A stretch of 64,000 bases of DNA from the NCBI GenBank assembly GCA_003279445.1, contig QCHT01000002.1, forward strand, positions 1 through 64,000, read 5' to 3'. The position numbers and the translations under genes were made by a program. This DNA is from Prochlorococcus sp. AG-402-G10. Lineage in GTDB: Bacteria; Cyanobacteriota; Cyanobacteriia; PCC-6307; Cyanobiaceae. Position 1 is the stretch's first letter. Each line of letters starts with the position of its first letter. This document shows positions 48,030 to 58,780 of this stretch, piece after piece. The notes under the pieces were generated by a model that searched no databases, had not been told where the DNA came from, and saw only the letters and a list, made by a program, of their open reading frames with translations.

Positions 48030-48872
48030 ATGATGCTAAAGCTACAAGAACAACTTGCAACATCAGACCGCAAGCAACTTGATCATATAAGAGATTTTAT
48101 TAAAAGCCTCAAAAGAGTTTGTGTTGCTTTTTCAGGAGGTGTGGATAGCTCTCTTGTAGCCGCAATAGCAGAAGAGCAATTAGGCACTTGTGCAATTGCA
48201 GTTACAGGTGTTTCAGCGTCACTTGCACCACATCTGCTTGAAGAAGCTCGTTTACAAGCAAATTGGATTGGCATAGAACATAGAGAATGTCAGACCAATG
48301 AACTTGAAGATCCTCATTATTCAGAAAATCCAATAGATAGATGCTTCGCTTGTAAAAAAGAGCTTCACAAGCATCTAATGCTTATTTCAAAAAACTTCTC
48401 AGGAGCAATAGTTCTTGATGGAGTCAATGCGGATGATTTAAATGACTATCGACCAGGAATAGAAGCAGCTCAGATAGCGGGCGTTCGATCTCCATTAGCA
48501 GAACTAAAAGTCAGCAAAGATTCTATTCGTGCCATTTCGAAGGCTCTAGGCTTCCCATGGTGGGACAAACCTTCGCAACCTTGTCTTGCCTCAAGATTCG
48601 CCTATGGAGATCCCATCAGTTCCAAACGACTCAAGCAAGTAGCTAAAGCAGAGAAATGGTTGATAGATAAGGGATTTTCAAGAGTTAGAGTTAGGTTACA
48701 AGGAGTTGCAGGAAGGATTGAAGTGCCAGCTCACCAAATCAGTGATTTAATAATTAGCTCCAGGCGCAAGGAACTTGTAGATTTTTTCTTATCAAATGGA
48801 TTTTCCTCAATCAGTGTTGACCTCGAAGGATTAGTAAGTGGGAAACTAAACAGAGACAACAATTTAATTTGA
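48030..48872 (+). CDS. larE: LarE-like ATP-dependent sulfur transferase (PP-loop)
   Basis: A 280-residue PP-loop protein; S35-GGVDSS is the pyrophosphatase loop. LarE of lactobacilli gives up a cysteine sulfur to build the nickel-pincer cofactor of lactate racemase. Here C105 and C108 (RCFACKK) and C185 (PCLASRF) are present; the last matches the sacrificial cysteine position, and three cysteines suggest the 4Fe-4S type of LarE that recycles sulfur. No larA, larB or larC is in the window, so the acceptor is unknown. It is divergent from the double-cobO gene and convergent with speD. Confidence 0.87.
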   Translation: MMLKLQEQLATSDRKQLDHIRDFIKSLKRVCVAFSGGVDSSLVAAIAEEQLGTCAIAVTGVSASLAPHLLEEARLQANWIGIEHRECQTNELEDPHYSENPIDRCFACKKELHKHLMLISKNFSGAIVLDGVNADDLNDYRPGIEAAQIAGVRSPLAELKVSKDSIRAISKALGFPWWDKPSQPCLASRFAYGDPISSKRLKQVAKAEKWLIDKGFSRVRVRLQGVAGRIEVPAHQISDLIISSRRKELVDFFLSNGFSSISVDLEGLVSGKLNRDNNLI

Positions 48873-48888
48873 AATTAAAGCAAGAGAA

Positions 48889-49356
48889 TCATGGCTCTCG
48901 TGATAGATCTTTGATTGAAACCGGCGTCTCTCGTTGAAAACTCTTTAAAGAGTAGGTTTTAGCAGCAAACTCTCTGAATAATGACTTGCAAGCTTTTTCA
49001 GGCATAGTTTGTTGTCCGCAGGTAAAAACATCTATTGCTGCATATCTGCTCTCAGGCCAAGTATGTATGGAAATATGAGACTCAGCCAACAGAGCTAAAC
49101 CAGTCACTCCTTGGGGCTCAAATCTATGCGTGACCATGTTAAGAAGCGTTGCACCTGCAACTTTGGATGCAGAAGTGAGACTTGTTCTAATAAATGCCTC
49201 ATCATTCAATTTCGACTGATCGCATTCATATAATTCAAGAATGCAATGCTTCCCAATCATTTCATCAAGACTTTCATATTCTGAAGCAGGCACATTTTCT
49301 AAATAACAATTTTCCCATCCGGGATTTGGGTGCAAACAAGAAAGAGTTTCTTTCAT
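48889..49356 (-). CDS. speD: S-adenosylmethionine decarboxylase proenzyme
   Basis: Makes decarboxylated SAM for spermidine-type polyamines. It has 155 residues. The self-cleavage site with the pyruvoyl-forming serine is in [19 protein letters not shown], with the following catalytic His and the Cys of DVFTCG, so maturation into two chains is expected. The N-terminal 35 residues ([16 protein letters not shown]) are longer than in the archetype. It is convergent with larE, and recF lies 25 bases downstream of its start on the same strand side. Confidence 0.92.
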   Translation of the reverse strand: MKETLSCLHPNPGWENCYLENVPASEYESLDEMIGKHCILELYECDQSKLNDEAFIRTSLTSASKVAGATLLNMVTHRFEPQGVTGLALLAESHISIHTWPESRYAAIDVFTCGQQTMPEKACKSLFREFAAKTYSLKSFQRETPVSIKDLSREP

Positions 49357-49381
49357 CTCAAGCTAATCAACGATGATTACA

Positions 49382-50482
49382 TTAACCGACTTCAAGAATT
49401 CCATCTTGCTGCCGTTCTAATTCAAGGATTTGGGAGTTCCTTCTCCAATCTCCTTCGAATGCATCCAAATGAGTTGCACTGATTAAACATTGATGGTCAT
49501 CACCAACTGCTTCAAGAAGTAGGAATTGCCTAATCGGGTCAAGCTCAGCAAATACATCATCAAGAAGTAACAACGGAGGCTCCCTAAATGTCGCTCCAAC
49601 TAATTCTAACTCAGCTAATTTCAAAGACAAAACAAGAGTTCTTTGTTGGCCAGCAGATCCAAATTTCCTTGCTGGAGAACCATTAAGTAGAAAAGAAACT
49701 TCATCTCGATGAGGTCCAACTTTGCAAGACCCTAATCGTTCTTCATCATTGCGTTGACCAGCGAGCTGTTCTTCAATCGCTAATCGCCATGAAAGTTCCG
49801 TTTCTTCACCTTCCAAAGCACTCCCAGGAAGATAGTTAAGTTCTAAGTCTTCGTTCCCTTTACTCAGCCGTTTCTGCCATTTTGCGGCTAGAGGCTGCAA
49901 ATGCTTTAACGCTCTATTTCGCCGACGATGAATGCGGGTACTTACTAATGCCATTTGAACATCAAAGGCATCTAAAAGAACATCCTGATTTGCCTGCTCA
50001 GAGTCTTTCCAGTAACGCCAAAGCTGATTTCTCTGACGTAACAACCGATTAAATCGAGTAATTAAATCTCCATAGACTGGTTCAAGTTGCTGAACAACTC
50101 GATCCAACCAACTCCTACGCAATAATGGTTCGCCCCTAACAAGATTTAAGTCAAGTGCACTAAAACCTACACATCTAACAGAACCAAGTAAATCCAGGTG
50201 ACGTGAAAGTTGCTTACCATTCTTCAAAACTTTTCTCCCTCCTACCTTTCTAAATTCCAATGAAAGGTTTTCATCATTACTGGTCTTCGCTCGAATAATT
50301 GCACTGTCATTGTTCCAATGAATCAGATCTTGGTCACTACTTGAACGATGAGATCTAAGACTACCTAACAATTCAACAGACTCTAAAAGGTTTGATTTTC
50401 CAACACCATTAGGGCCTATAACTAAAAGGCGTTTTTCCATGAATTGCAGTTTAAGACGTTTGAAACTGCGGAAAGAAAGCAA
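49382..50482 (-). CDS. recF: DNA replication and repair protein RecF
   Basis: SMC-like ATPase that loads RecA at gapped DNA. It has 366 residues: Walker [10 protein letters not shown] (about residues 23-31), the ABC signature near [10 protein letters not shown], and Walker [13 protein letters not shown]. The only usable start is TTG at 50482, with AGGA 7 bases upstream. Codons further upstream ([10 protein letters not shown]) look like the missing first beta-strand of the family, but no ATG, GTG or TTG precedes the in-frame TAA, so either the protein is about ten residues short or a rare start codon is used. tRNA-Arg lies upstream on the other strand. Confidence 0.92.
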   Translation of the reverse strand: MLSFRSFKRLKLQFMEKRLLVIGPNGVGKSNLLESVELLGSLRSHRSSSDQDLIHWNNDSAIIRAKTSNDENLSLEFRKVGGRKVLKNGKQLSRHLDLLGSVRCVGFSALDLNLVRGEPLLRRSWLDRVVQQLEPVYGDLITRFNRLLRQRNQLWRYWKDSEQANQDVLLDAFDVQMALVSTRIHRRRNRALKHLQPLAAKWQKRLSKGNEDLELNYLPGSALEGEETELSWRLAIEEQLAGQRNDEERLGSCKVGPHRDEVSFLLNGSPARKFGSAGQQRTLVLSLKLAELELVGATFREPPLLLLDDVFAELDPIRQFLLLEAVGDDHQCLISATHLDAFEGDWRRNSQILELERQQDGILEVG

Positions 50483-50582
50483 GTCTATTTCCTGAAGGCT
50501 GATCTTAGTTATGGCACCTTTAGCTAAGCTAGCTCTATTGAGACATTATGAGGTCTCATATTGCGGCTTTAGGCCGTTTGGT

Positions 50583-50656
50583 GGGCATGTAGCTCAGTTG
50601 GATAGAGCATCAGATTCCGGTTCTGAGAGTCGGGGGTTCGAGTCCCTCCATGCTCG
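50583..50656 (+). tRNA. tRNA-Arg(CCG)
   Basis: A 74-base cloverleaf: acceptor GGGCATG with CATGCTC (one G-U pair), discriminator G, D arm GCTCAGTTGGATAGAGC, anticodon loop TTCCGGT in the stem TCAGA/TCTGA (anticodon CCG, reading CGG), and T loop TTCGAGT. CCA is not encoded. An inverted repeat TGAGAC/GTCTCA lies about 30 bases upstream. Confidence 0.96.
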
Positions 50657-50672
50657 TTAAGGAAAGTAAGAT

Positions 50673-51125
50673 TTATCGAATTCGAAAGGCCATTGTTCTT
50701 ATCCCATCTGGATCAATAATGAAGCCCTCATTTTCTATCACCTTCAAGGCAATAGGCGGCGCAGCAACTGAGACACTACATCCAGGAAGTTTGTTTTTAA
50801 TAATTGCAAGAGAATGATGGATTAATACACCTAAAAACTCCCTTTGATAATCTCCTGGGGAGGCGGCAAGGTCCCATAGATTTGCATTTAAACCCTGATC
50901 AGTAGTAATACGAACAAAAGCTGATAGTTTCTTTGTTTTCTCTTCCAAAATAGACAGATTACAAAAACTGTTTTTCAATGCAATCGCTAGTTTCTTAGAA
51001 GGATACATCTCAGAATTACATCTTGAAAGCAACCTATTTAATTCTTCTGGTGAAGGAGCTTTATTGACTTCAAGAAGGAAACCAGATGGTAACCTCGAAA
51101 ATCTAGAATTCTTAAACGGGAACAA
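50673..51125 (-). CDS. GNAT-family N-acetyltransferase
   Basis: A 150-residue protein fitting the GCN5-related acetyltransferase fold. A central strand (LSAFVRITTDQGLNANLWDLAASP) and the following helix with YQREFLGVLIHHSLAIIK correspond to motif A, but the usual acetyl-CoA loop R/Q-x-x-G-x-G/A is not canonical (residues read DYQREFLG). The substrate is unknown. It is the last gene of the psaD-trpE-gshA-ppc series, 3 bases after ppc. Confidence 0.7.
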   Translation of the reverse strand: MFPFKNSRFSRLPSGFLLEVNKAPSPEELNRLLSRCNSEMYPSKKLAIALKNSFCNLSILEEKTKKLSAFVRITTDQGLNANLWDLAASPGDYQREFLGVLIHHSLAIIKNKLPGCSVSVAAPPIALKVIENEGFIIDPDGIRTMAFRIR

Positions 51126-51128
51126 ATC

Positions 51129-54100
51129 TCAACCTGTATTACGCATACCTGCTGCAATTCCATTAATTGTCAACAATGCCCCTCTCAATAACTCACTTCT
51201 ACTATAAGTACGTCCAGCATCTCCTTCACTGCGTAAAGTTTCACTCATAGGAGGCTGACGATTTTGATCACGTAGTCGACGAAGCAAAGCTACCTGAAGG
51301 AAACCCAAAGGGATAATTGTGCGATTACGCAAATCAACAGATAGCTGCAAAGCAGGGTCTGCACTTAAAAGTTTTGATTTACCAGTTATTTCCAAGATTA
51401 ATTTCCTGGTTAATTTGTACTCGCAAGAAATAATCTCAAAAATACTATTAAAAGCTTCTCTATTTTCAATGCTTCCAAGACTAGTCATATAATGATGAGC
51501 CACCTCAAGGTCGACTTTAGAAAGAGTCATTTCCACTTTAGAAATCAACATACGGAAGAAAGGCCAACGCTGATTAAGCATTCTCAACAAATCCAGCTGA
51601 CTCGAGTCTGAGCTAAGTTCTTTTTGTAAAGCAGTGCCAACACCAAACCAACTGGGTAGCAGAAAACGACTCTGTGTCCAGCCAAAAACCCAAGGTATAG
51701 CTCTTAAACTAGAAAGGTCTTTGGCACCTGTCTTTCTTCGGGCAGGGCGACTGGATATTTGTAGCTTGCTGATTTCTTCAATAGGAGTGACTTCTTGGAA
51801 GAATGCTACCAAGTCAGGATTATCATGAACTAACGCCCGATAATGTTGTCGAGAACTTGCTGCCAATCGAGTCATCAACTCATTCCAACTGTGAGTGGCA
51901 TCTAATTGATTAGTAACCAAACTATTCTGTAGAACGGCAGTTGTAACAGTTTCAAGATTATAAAGCGCAAGTTCAGGGAGACTATATTTTGATGCAAGAA
52001 CTTCCCCTTGCTCGGTGATTTTAATACGACCTTTTAATGTTCCACTGGGTTGAGCCAGTATTGCCTGGTATGCAGGTCCTCCCCCTCTCCCTACAGATCC
52101 ACCACGTCCATGAAATAATCGCAAAGCAATCCCATGACTACTCGCAAGATTCTGAAGTGCAATTTGTGCTTGATGAATCTCCCAATTACTTGATAAAAAA
52201 CCAGAATCTTTATTGCTATCAGAATAACCAAGCATTAACTCTTGTAATGGCTGTTGTTTTTCACCCACTCTCGGCAACAACTTTAGATAAATTTTTGATT
52301 TAAATAACTCCTCCATAACTGATGGAGCACGTTGAAGATCTTCAACTGTCTCAAAAAGAGGGATTACCAACAATTCTGAAAACTCTGAAGATAAATCAAC
52401 TAAACCAGCTTCTTTTGAGAGAAGAAGAACTTCGAGTAAATCCGAGACGGAGTGACTCATTGAAATGACATATGAACGACAAATGCGACTACCAAACTCT
52501 TTCTGCAAGCGATGAAGCATTCTAAATACAGAGAAAGTTTCTTCCGTGCTTTCTGACCAACTGACAGCAGGTGGAATTAATGGTCTCAATGTTTTTAATT
52601 CATCTATCAACCATTTCACCTTTTCCTCTTCTGTCATATCCAAATAATTTTTATCTAGATTGAGATATCTAGTTAATTCGTCTATAGCATCACTGTGACG
52701 TGTACTTTCTTGTCGAATATCAAGACTGGCAAGTGAAAAGCCAAAAATATGTACCTGTGTCAAAAGAGTATCAAGGTACTCACAGCTCAAATTTGTTACT
52801 ACCAAGCTGCTGCGAAGAAGTTCTAAATCACTTCTAAATTCATCTATCGAGCAATAATGCAACCCCTCTAATGAATTACCAGAGGTTCTTGAATTATTAG
52901 GTTGCTCAAGTAGCGTTTGCCAACCTACTTCAGAAAGGTCTTGATTACGTTTTTGCGTAAACTTCAAGCGTTCCAAAACATAACTTAATTTCAAGCGATA
53001 TGGTTCCAACCTATGTCTTGCAGCCCTTTCTTCATATACATCTGGAAAACGAACTCTATCCATTTCTAAAGATTCAAGAAGTTGAGCACTTACCTGACTC
53101 CATTGCATAGAAATACTTAACTGATCTCTCAATTCTTGAACAGAGTTGACATAAAGTTCCAGCATCAATTTTCTTTGATAACAAGCTGTTCGCCATGTAA
53201 TCTCTGGGGTTACTGAAGGATTACCATCTCTATCAGAGCCAACCCAAGAACCAAAGGAACAAAACGCCTCCTGAGGTACTTCTACATCTGGATAGCTATA
53301 TGAAAGCGCTGAGCAAATTCGACGACGCAATTGAGGCATCGCATGAAAAAGAACTCTTTGGAAGTAATGAAGAGCATAATCAACTTCATCTAACACGGTA
53401 GGTTTAAACTGATGCAATTCATCGGTCCTCCACCACAACCTGATTTCTTCTTCTAATTGCAATCTTAAATTGTCTCTTTCCGATAATGGAATTACTACAT
53501 CAGACTGCAACTGTTGAAGAAGAGTCGCGACCCTAGTTTGTTTATGACGCACTGTGTGCCTGACTATCTCAGTAGGGTGAGCTGTAAAGACTAGTCGGAC
53601 ATCCATTTCCCTCAATAGCTCTTCCAACTGTCCTGGAGGCACATTGAGTCGACGTAAACGATCAAAAAGCTCACTAAAAGTTGCTGGGGCTGACTGACTC
53701 GCAAGTGGCGGTGCAAATGGATCAATAGAATTTGTAGAATCTTTGATTTTTACCTGACCAATACTTGATAAATAACTATCTTCTTCAATTCGTTGTTCAA
53801 GAATGTTAACTAACTGGAAGTATAAAGAGAATGCCCTTGCTGCAGAAATAGCTTCCGCTAAATCCATTTCCTCAATCAACAAAACAATTTCATTAATTTG
53901 ATTACTATATTGTTCTTGAATCGCATTCGAAGTACTTAATTTCTTTAATATAAGAAGTCGTTCTGCCTGATCATCTGGACATTCACTACGAACAACCGTT
54001 TCCCACAAGTCTTCAACTAATTCCAACCGATCTTGCAATAACCGTGCAGAAACATGCTCAGAGAACAAAGGGCTTAAAGCACTATCCACAGAGTCTGAAC

Positions 54101-54140
54101 TAGATGATTTATTCAGAGAAAGCTTTTCAGGCTCAGTCAT
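51129..54140 (-). CDS. ppc: phosphoenolpyruvate carboxylase
   Basis: Fixes bicarbonate onto PEP to give oxaloacetate, feeding the cut-down TCA pathway and amino-acid synthesis. About 1003 residues. The catalytic His is in [13 protein letters not shown], the Gly-rich loop in [14 protein letters not shown], and the [10 protein letters not shown] motif is present. The ATG at 54140 is chosen because a GAGGGG Shine-Dalgarno lies 5-6 bases before it; a GTG two codons upstream is too close. The start overlaps the gshA stop codon (TGATG), so the two are coupled. Confidence 0.98.
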   Translation of the reverse strand: MTEPEKLSLNKSSSSDSVDSALSPLFSEHVSARLLQDRLELVEDLWETVVRSECPDDQAERLLILKKLSTSNAIQEQYSNQINEIVLLIEEMDLAEAISAARAFSLYFQLVNILEQRIEEDSYLSSIGQVKIKDSTNSIDPFAPPLASQSAPATFSELFDRLRRLNVPPGQLEELLREMDVRLVFTAHPTEIVRHTVRHKQTRVATLLQQLQSDVVIPLSERDNLRLQLEEEIRLWWRTDELHQFKPTVLDEVDYALHYFQRVLFHAMPQLRRRICSALSYSYPDVEVPQEAFCSFGSWVGSDRDGNPSVTPEITWRTACYQRKLMLELYVNSVQELRDQLSISMQWSQVSAQLLESLEMDRVRFPDVYEERAARHRLEPYRLKLSYVLERLKFTQKRNQDLSEVGWQTLLEQPNNSRTSGNSLEGLHYCSIDEFRSDLELLRSSLVVTNLSCEYLDTLLTQVHIFGFSLASLDIRQESTRHSDAIDELTRYLNLDKNYLDMTEEEKVKWLIDELKTLRPLIPPAVSWSESTEETFSVFRMLHRLQKEFGSRICRSYVISMSHSVSDLLEVLLLSKEAGLVDLSSEFSELLVIPLFETVEDLQRAPSVMEELFKSKIYLKLLPRVGEKQQPLQELMLGYSDSNKDSGFLSSNWEIHQAQIALQNLASSHGIALRLFHGRGGSVGRGGGPAYQAILAQPSGTLKGRIKITEQGEVLASKYSLPELALYNLETVTTAVLQNSLVTNQLDATHSWNELMTRLAASSRQHYRALVHDNPDLVAFFQEVTPIEEISKLQISSRPARRKTGAKDLSSLRAIPWVFGWTQSRFLLPSWFGVGTALQKELSSDSSQLDLLRMLNQRWPFFRMLISKVEMTLSKVDLEVAHHYMTSLGSIENREAFNSIFEIISCEYKLTRKLILEITGKSKLLSADPALQLSVDLRNRTIIPLGFLQVALLRRLRDQNRQPPMSETLRSEGDAGRTYSRSELLRGALLTINGIAAGMRNTG

Positions 54141-55273
54141 CAGCACCCCTCTTTGTTTAAGGCAACATCTTCTTCAATTTTCATTGCTTTAATCGAATCA
54201 CTAAGCAGCATTGGAACAGAGGTCCCTGCCTTAAAAGATTTCAACCATTTCATTGACTGATTACCGTTATCTAATACCTCTTGAATAGCTGTTAGAACTT
54301 CGAGAATATCTAAATCAATAGCCACAGGCCTCACATCCTCTAAAAGTTCAGAAATCCAATCTCTACAAGAAATCATTCGCCCATCCATCCAATGATGCAA
54401 TGTTGCATCCAAGCTGTTCTTAGCTGCTGCAACTTCATTCATATCACATAATTCAGCAAGCTCTATATGGCTGAATTTACTCATCCTAGCTGGATCTAGT
54501 TTTCTGGGATTTTTCATAAGGCTTATAACTCTTAATTCAAGCAAAGCCGTAATAGCTAAAAGCAAATCGCAATCTGTAACCAAATCACAAATTCTCAATT
54601 CAAGTCTATTTAATTGATAAGGCCTTTTATTACCGTTAGGACGAACAGCAGTCCACAAATGACGTTCATTACACATATGTCCCTCTCTTAACTGCTTTTC
54701 AATCCATTTAACATAATGAGCATGGTTTTGAAACAAAGGAACTTTTTTAGGAGTTTTAGGAAACTGGATCCATCGTTGAGAGTGAAACCCAGTAGGGGAA
54801 CCATCTAAAAACGGAGAACTTGCACTTAATGCTAAAAAAAGAGCAGCCTCACATCTTACTAAACTAAGGGCAGAGAAAATAAGTGACAAATCTTCAATAC
54901 CTAAATTGATATGAATGCTTGATGTCACTACTGTTGTTCCATAATTTAATTCAATAAATTCATGATATGGGTTAGATAAATCTGATCGTTGAAATTCCCC
55001 ACTATCTCCTAAGCTCAAGGTGCTTCCAGGCAAAATAGTTAAATTACGTTGATCTAACCAATCTCGTAGTCGCTTTCTAGGTTCTAAAAGTAGTTCTTTT
55101 AATTTTTTATATTGCTTTTCAGGCTGGGTAATATATTCAAGGTTTCGTTGATCTGGTTCCTTTACAAAATCTGAAAACTCATTAGCAACAGATGCAGATA
55201 CACCTACATGCTGTCCTGTATTAAGACCTGTAAAAAGTTCTACTTCAAATCCTTTAAGTAAGAATTCTTTCAT
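54140..55273 (-). CDS. gshA: glutamate-cysteine ligase (cyanobacterial type)
   Basis: First step of glutathione synthesis. It has 377 residues. The GCS2-like core is recognisable ([47 protein letters not shown]). The substrate glutamate links it to the GOGAT product, and glutathione is expected to protect PSI from oxidation. It lies between trpE (3-base gap) and ppc (overlap), suggesting one transcript. Confidence 0.92.
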   Translation of the reverse strand: MKEFLLKGFEVELFTGLNTGQHVGVSASVANEFSDFVKEPDQRNLEYITQPEKQYKKLKELLLEPRKRLRDWLDQRNLTILPGSTLSLGDSGEFQRSDLSNPYHEFIELNYGTTVVTSSIHINLGIEDLSLIFSALSLVRCEAALFLALSASSPFLDGSPTGFHSQRWIQFPKTPKKVPLFQNHAHYVKWIEKQLREGHMCNERHLWTAVRPNGNKRPYQLNRLELRICDLVTDCDLLLAITALLELRVISLMKNPRKLDPARMSKFSHIELAELCDMNEVAAAKNSLDATLHHWMDGRMISCRDWISELLEDVRPVAIDLDILEVLTAIQEVLDNGNQSMKWLKSFKAGTSVPMLLSDSIKAMKIEEDVALNKEGC

Positions 55274-55276
55274 AAA

Positions 55277-56794
55277 TCAAACGGAGGAGTCAAGACATGC
55301 CAAAGCGGTAAGCATGCCTTTGGCTTTATTTACAGTTTCTTGAAATTCATTCTCGGCAATTGAATCAGCTACGACACCTGCTCCAGACTGAACTTCAACT
55401 TTACACAGTCCATCTGAATAGGCCGAAACAAGCATAGTACGAATAGTAATAGCTGTATTTAATGCCCCATTAATATCCATCGAGCCATATATCCCTGAAT
55501 AGGGTCCTCTCACATGATTCTCCAACTCATGAATCAATTGCATTGCTCTAATCTTGGGAGCACCCGAAACTGTCCCCGCAGGAAATGCTGCCATTAATAA
55601 ATCCCAAACATCCATTTCATCATTCAAGGATCCCTCCACTTCACTCACTATGTGCATTACATGTGAATATTTTTCAATAAGCATCAGATCTTTCACTAAA
55701 ACTGTCCCTGGTCTACATACACGTCCTAAATCATTCCTTCCTAAGTCCACCAACATTACATGTTCAGCGATTTCTTTTGGATCTGAAAGTAAGTCTTGCT
55801 CCAGGTTTATATCTTCCTGATCCGTTCCCCCTCTAGGTCTTGTCCCTGCAATTGGACGCAGACTAGCTCTAATTCCATTCTTAGAAGGTTTGGCCTGAAC
55901 CATCACCTCAGGGCTTGAGCCAATAAGTTGCCAATCACCAAAATCATAAAAAGCCATAAAAGGAGAAGGATTTACTATTCTCAAACTCCTATACAAATCT
56001 AAAGGGGAGTGATTAACTGTAGCGTTAAACTTCTGACTCAAAACAAGTTGAAAAACGTCTCCCTTTGCAATGTAATCTTTGGCTTTTTCAACAGCATTTT
56101 TAAAGTTTATTGGACTCCAGTTACTTTTCACTGACTTTGGTATAGCCCCTGTTGGATTCCAATCCAAAGGTTTAACTGGAGGCAATGGTTGTGCCATCTG
56201 AGATTTAAATTTACTTATTCCAGAATGAGCTTGCTCAAATGCATCAGAAGGAGATTGATCAATAGTTAAATCACCATAGGAAACTGCTGTAATCAATCTT
56301 TTTACTTGATCAAAAATTAAGACTTGATCCATAAACATCCATATGCCATCTGGTAATTGATCTGAATTTCTTGCACAAACAGGAACTTTAGGCTCAATCC
56401 ATTGAATCAATTCATATCCCCACATCCCGTAAAGTTGACCTAAAGATGGAATGCCAGGAATTAATTCAGATTTATACGGCAATAAAAACTCTCTAAGCAA
56501 CTGAAAAGGATTTCCAGCAAATTCTTCAATATGAAGATTACGCCAGGTACGTGTTATTTTCTCCCCTCTCACAGTTACTACCCACAAAGGATCACTAGCC
56601 ACAACACTCCACCGGCCTAATCTATCCCCGCCTTCTACTGATTCCAACAAGACCCCAGGCGAAGAGCATTGACCAACCTTTAACCAAGTTGATAAAGGAG
56701 TTTCAAGATCAGCAGGCCAACTGCTTACAAGGGGTATAAAATTTAGGCCTCTAGAAGCTGCTTCTAAAAACGAATCTCGATCAGATATTGGCAT
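55277..56794 (-). CDS. trpE: anthranilate synthase component I
   Basis: Converts chorismate and ammonia or glutamine to anthranilate, the first step of tryptophan synthesis, with TrpG (not in the window). It has 505 residues. The chorismate-binding domain is conserved: IAGTRPRGGTD, DLGRNDLGRVCRPGTV, the PAGTVSGAPKIRAM block and a C-terminal QSGAGVVADS. The N-terminal domain (about 1-180) is typical, including the feedback-type LLESVEGGDRLGRWS segment that binds tryptophan in related enzymes. It follows psaD by 62 bases, a cyanobacterial neighbourhood. Confidence 0.96.
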   Translation of the reverse strand: MPISDRDSFLEAASRGLNFIPLVSSWPADLETPLSTWLKVGQCSSPGVLLESVEGGDRLGRWSVVASDPLWVVTVRGEKITRTWRNLHIEEFAGNPFQLLREFLLPYKSELIPGIPSLGQLYGMWGYELIQWIEPKVPVCARNSDQLPDGIWMFMDQVLIFDQVKRLITAVSYGDLTIDQSPSDAFEQAHSGISKFKSQMAQPLPPVKPLDWNPTGAIPKSVKSNWSPINFKNAVEKAKDYIAKGDVFQLVLSQKFNATVNHSPLDLYRSLRIVNPSPFMAFYDFGDWQLIGSSPEVMVQAKPSKNGIRASLRPIAGTRPRGGTDQEDINLEQDLLSDPKEIAEHVMLVDLGRNDLGRVCRPGTVLVKDLMLIEKYSHVMHIVSEVEGSLNDEMDVWDLLMAAFPAGTVSGAPKIRAMQLIHELENHVRGPYSGIYGSMDINGALNTAITIRTMLVSAYSDGLCKVEVQSGAGVVADSIAENEFQETVNKAKGMLTALACLDSSV

Positions 56795-56856
56795 TCATCT
56801 ATCATTGCAGCCTTATATGGCAAAAAGATACCCTACAGTTTTTTAAGTGTTTTAAA

Positions 56857-57282
56857 TCAGGAATCGAAAGTGTTTTTACCAGTGAACTTGATACTTGCAG
56901 GATTTGGATTTTGGCCAATCCTACGAGAATTATGATTTATAATTGACCTCCCTTCATTTACTTTCTCAGGAAAGACTCCATCTTTTGGATGAAGAAACTC
57001 AGTATCTCCGCCTGGGAAAACTCTATAAATTTTGTAATCCTCAATCCTGGGCTTAAATCCTCTCAATTGAGTTCCTAAAGCTAGGCATTGCTCTTTTCTT
57101 GCAAAATACATAATATTCTGGCCTTCATTCATTACTGCTGCCCCACCAGTGGGAAGTTCAAAGGCCTGGGACTTTTTACTAGTCCAAGTAATTGCATATT
57201 TTTCTTCTGTTTCAGCAGAGTTAAGAAGACCTCCGGTACTGCCGATATTTTGAGGGAGACTACCCTTAAGAGCTTCAGTCAT
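56857..57282 (-). CDS. psaD: photosystem I subunit II
   Basis: Stromal-side PSI subunit that docks ferredoxin and holds PsaC. It has 141 residues. Recognised by the core [20 protein letters not shown], the [20 protein letters not shown] block and the basic end segment. It is probably the first gene of the transcript continuing into trpE, gshA, ppc and the acetyltransferase gene. Confidence 0.98.
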   Translation of the reverse strand: MTEALKGSLPQNIGSTGGLLNSAETEEKYAITWTSKKSQAFELPTGGAAVMNEGQNIMYFARKEQCLALGTQLRGFKPRIEDYKIYRVFPGGDTEFLHPKDGVFPEKVNEGRSIINHNSRRIGQNPNPASIKFTGKNTFDS

Positions 57283-57394
57283 TGCTGTTCCTAAGAATCT
57301 GCATTCAACTACACGTTGAAAGTAGCACTAACGTTTGTACCTTTTATCACTTTCTCTATAGAACCTTCACACGAGTCAACATTAATCAGAGGAA

Positions 57395-58780
57395 TTAAAC
57401 CGCTTCTGCTGTGGGGAAAAAGATTGTAATCCCTCTATCGCGTCTTCTAGCAACCCTTCCACCAAGACTTTCCAACAATCGTTGAGTAGCAGCTTGAGTC
57501 AATTGCAAACTTCCTGTATTGGGATCCCAACTCAAAACAGTCCCAAAATCAGAATTGTGATCAGTAAGGTTTTGATAAGAATCTTTTGAATAAAATGCAG
57601 ACCTTGTGATTTTTAACTTTAATCTTTGCCCTGCTGGTCTCAATTCCAAATTCAAAAACCCACCGGGCTTAATACCCCTTGTATTTCTATCAATCAACCC
57701 ACCAAGCATCAACTCAAGCTTCTCAGAATCACTAAGAACGGGAGGTAAATCTGGCGTAAGATCTAAGTTTAATTTAATTCCGCGTCGTTCAAGTTGCGCC
57801 TCCCAGACTGGTGAAAGGATCTCAAGAATCCTACCAAGATCAGTTTTTGCTAAATCTGACTTCGGGCATTGATTTCTTTCAAGTTCTACAGCATTAAATA
57901 TCAAACCAAATCTATCAATTTGTTCTGTACACTCTGCATCAATTTCTTTGAGTCTAGAAATAGCCAAATCCGGTAAATCTCTTCTTCTCAAAATTGATCG
58001 AATAAGCGTTCTGATCGTAGCTAAAGGAGTTCTAATTTCATGAGTAAGGGCTTCCAATAAGGAGATCTCACTACTAGCTTTTGGCTCTATATCTTCTTCT
58101 GGATTCTTATCAGAATCTTCTTGATAAGTTTGAATATTTACACTGGGGGCCATTTCTGCCAATCTTGCAGCGATAAGAGGCCAGAAAATCTTGCCAATGT
58201 CATCATTACTCCTAAGTTGTCCTAAATCAGCTAAAGAATCACGAATCTCTCTAGCTTTTTCTGGATTCTCCAGATTTAATCTCTTGTCCAATATTTTTAA
58301 CACATCGGTCAAAGTTTCAGGATCACTCCTCATGAGCAAATTTCGTTCTCCTGGATTACCTTCCAAAGCAAGAGCAATCTGAACATCTTGAGTGATAATT
58401 ATTAGTAATGGATCGTAACCATCCTCTTCTCTTAAAGGCAATCTCCTAAATCTACTAATGCTTTCAATATTTTGGTTGTTAATTGATCTAACAGAGGTAG
58501 GTAATAATAAACCTGTTTTAGAAGTATTTATAAGTGGTAATTCCTCAGGTACCCAAACCCATCCATCTAGTTTCTCAAGCAATCTAGATTCATAAAGGGC
58601 TGGCAAAGGTGAAGCCAGCCATAAACCTTTTTTTAAATCCATAGGCAATAAAATCTGATCTTGAAGAGTATCCAATGCGGCCCACCACAATCTCCTTGCA
58701 ATCTGCTCATCGACTCGTCCAAGAGGCACTCCATCAGCCATTCGTTTATGAATAGATCTAATTGAAACTTGATTAATCAC
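57395..58780 (-). CDS. sensor histidine kinase with atypical catalytic domain
   Basis: A 461-residue protein with an N-terminal domain (about 1-200) of unknown ligand, then a HisKA dimerisation domain with the phosphorylatable H247 in ALTHEIRTPLATIR, and a C-terminal segment (about 315-460) shaped like a HATPase domain. Family N, G1 and G2 motifs are poor: the N box reads GGLIDRNTRG (no NLLxNA), no D-x-G-x-G is found, and the last box reads TGSLQLTQAA. The H box is intact, so it may be a phosphate acceptor that is not itself an active kinase. Its start overlaps the rodA stop by one base, giving an mrp-rodA-kinase operon. No response regulator is next to it. Confidence 0.8.
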   Translation of the reverse strand: MINQVSIRSIHKRMADGVPLGRVDEQIARRLWWAALDTLQDQILLPMDLKKGLWLASPLPALYESRLLEKLDGWVWVPEELPLINTSKTGLLLPTSVRSINNQNIESISRFRRLPLREEDGYDPLLIIITQDVQIALALEGNPGERNLLMRSDPETLTDVLKILDKRLNLENPEKAREIRDSLADLGQLRSNDDIGKIFWPLIAARLAEMAPSVNIQTYQEDSDKNPEEDIEPKASSEISLLEALTHEIRTPLATIRTLIRSILRRRDLPDLAISRLKEIDAECTEQIDRFGLIFNAVELERNQCPKSDLAKTDLGRILEILSPVWEAQLERRGIKLNLDLTPDLPPVLSDSEKLELMLGGLIDRNTRGIKPGGFLNLELRPAGQRLKLKITRSAFYSKDSYQNLTDHNSDFGTVLSWDPNTGSLQLTQAATQRLLESLGGRVARRRDRGITIFFPTAEAV

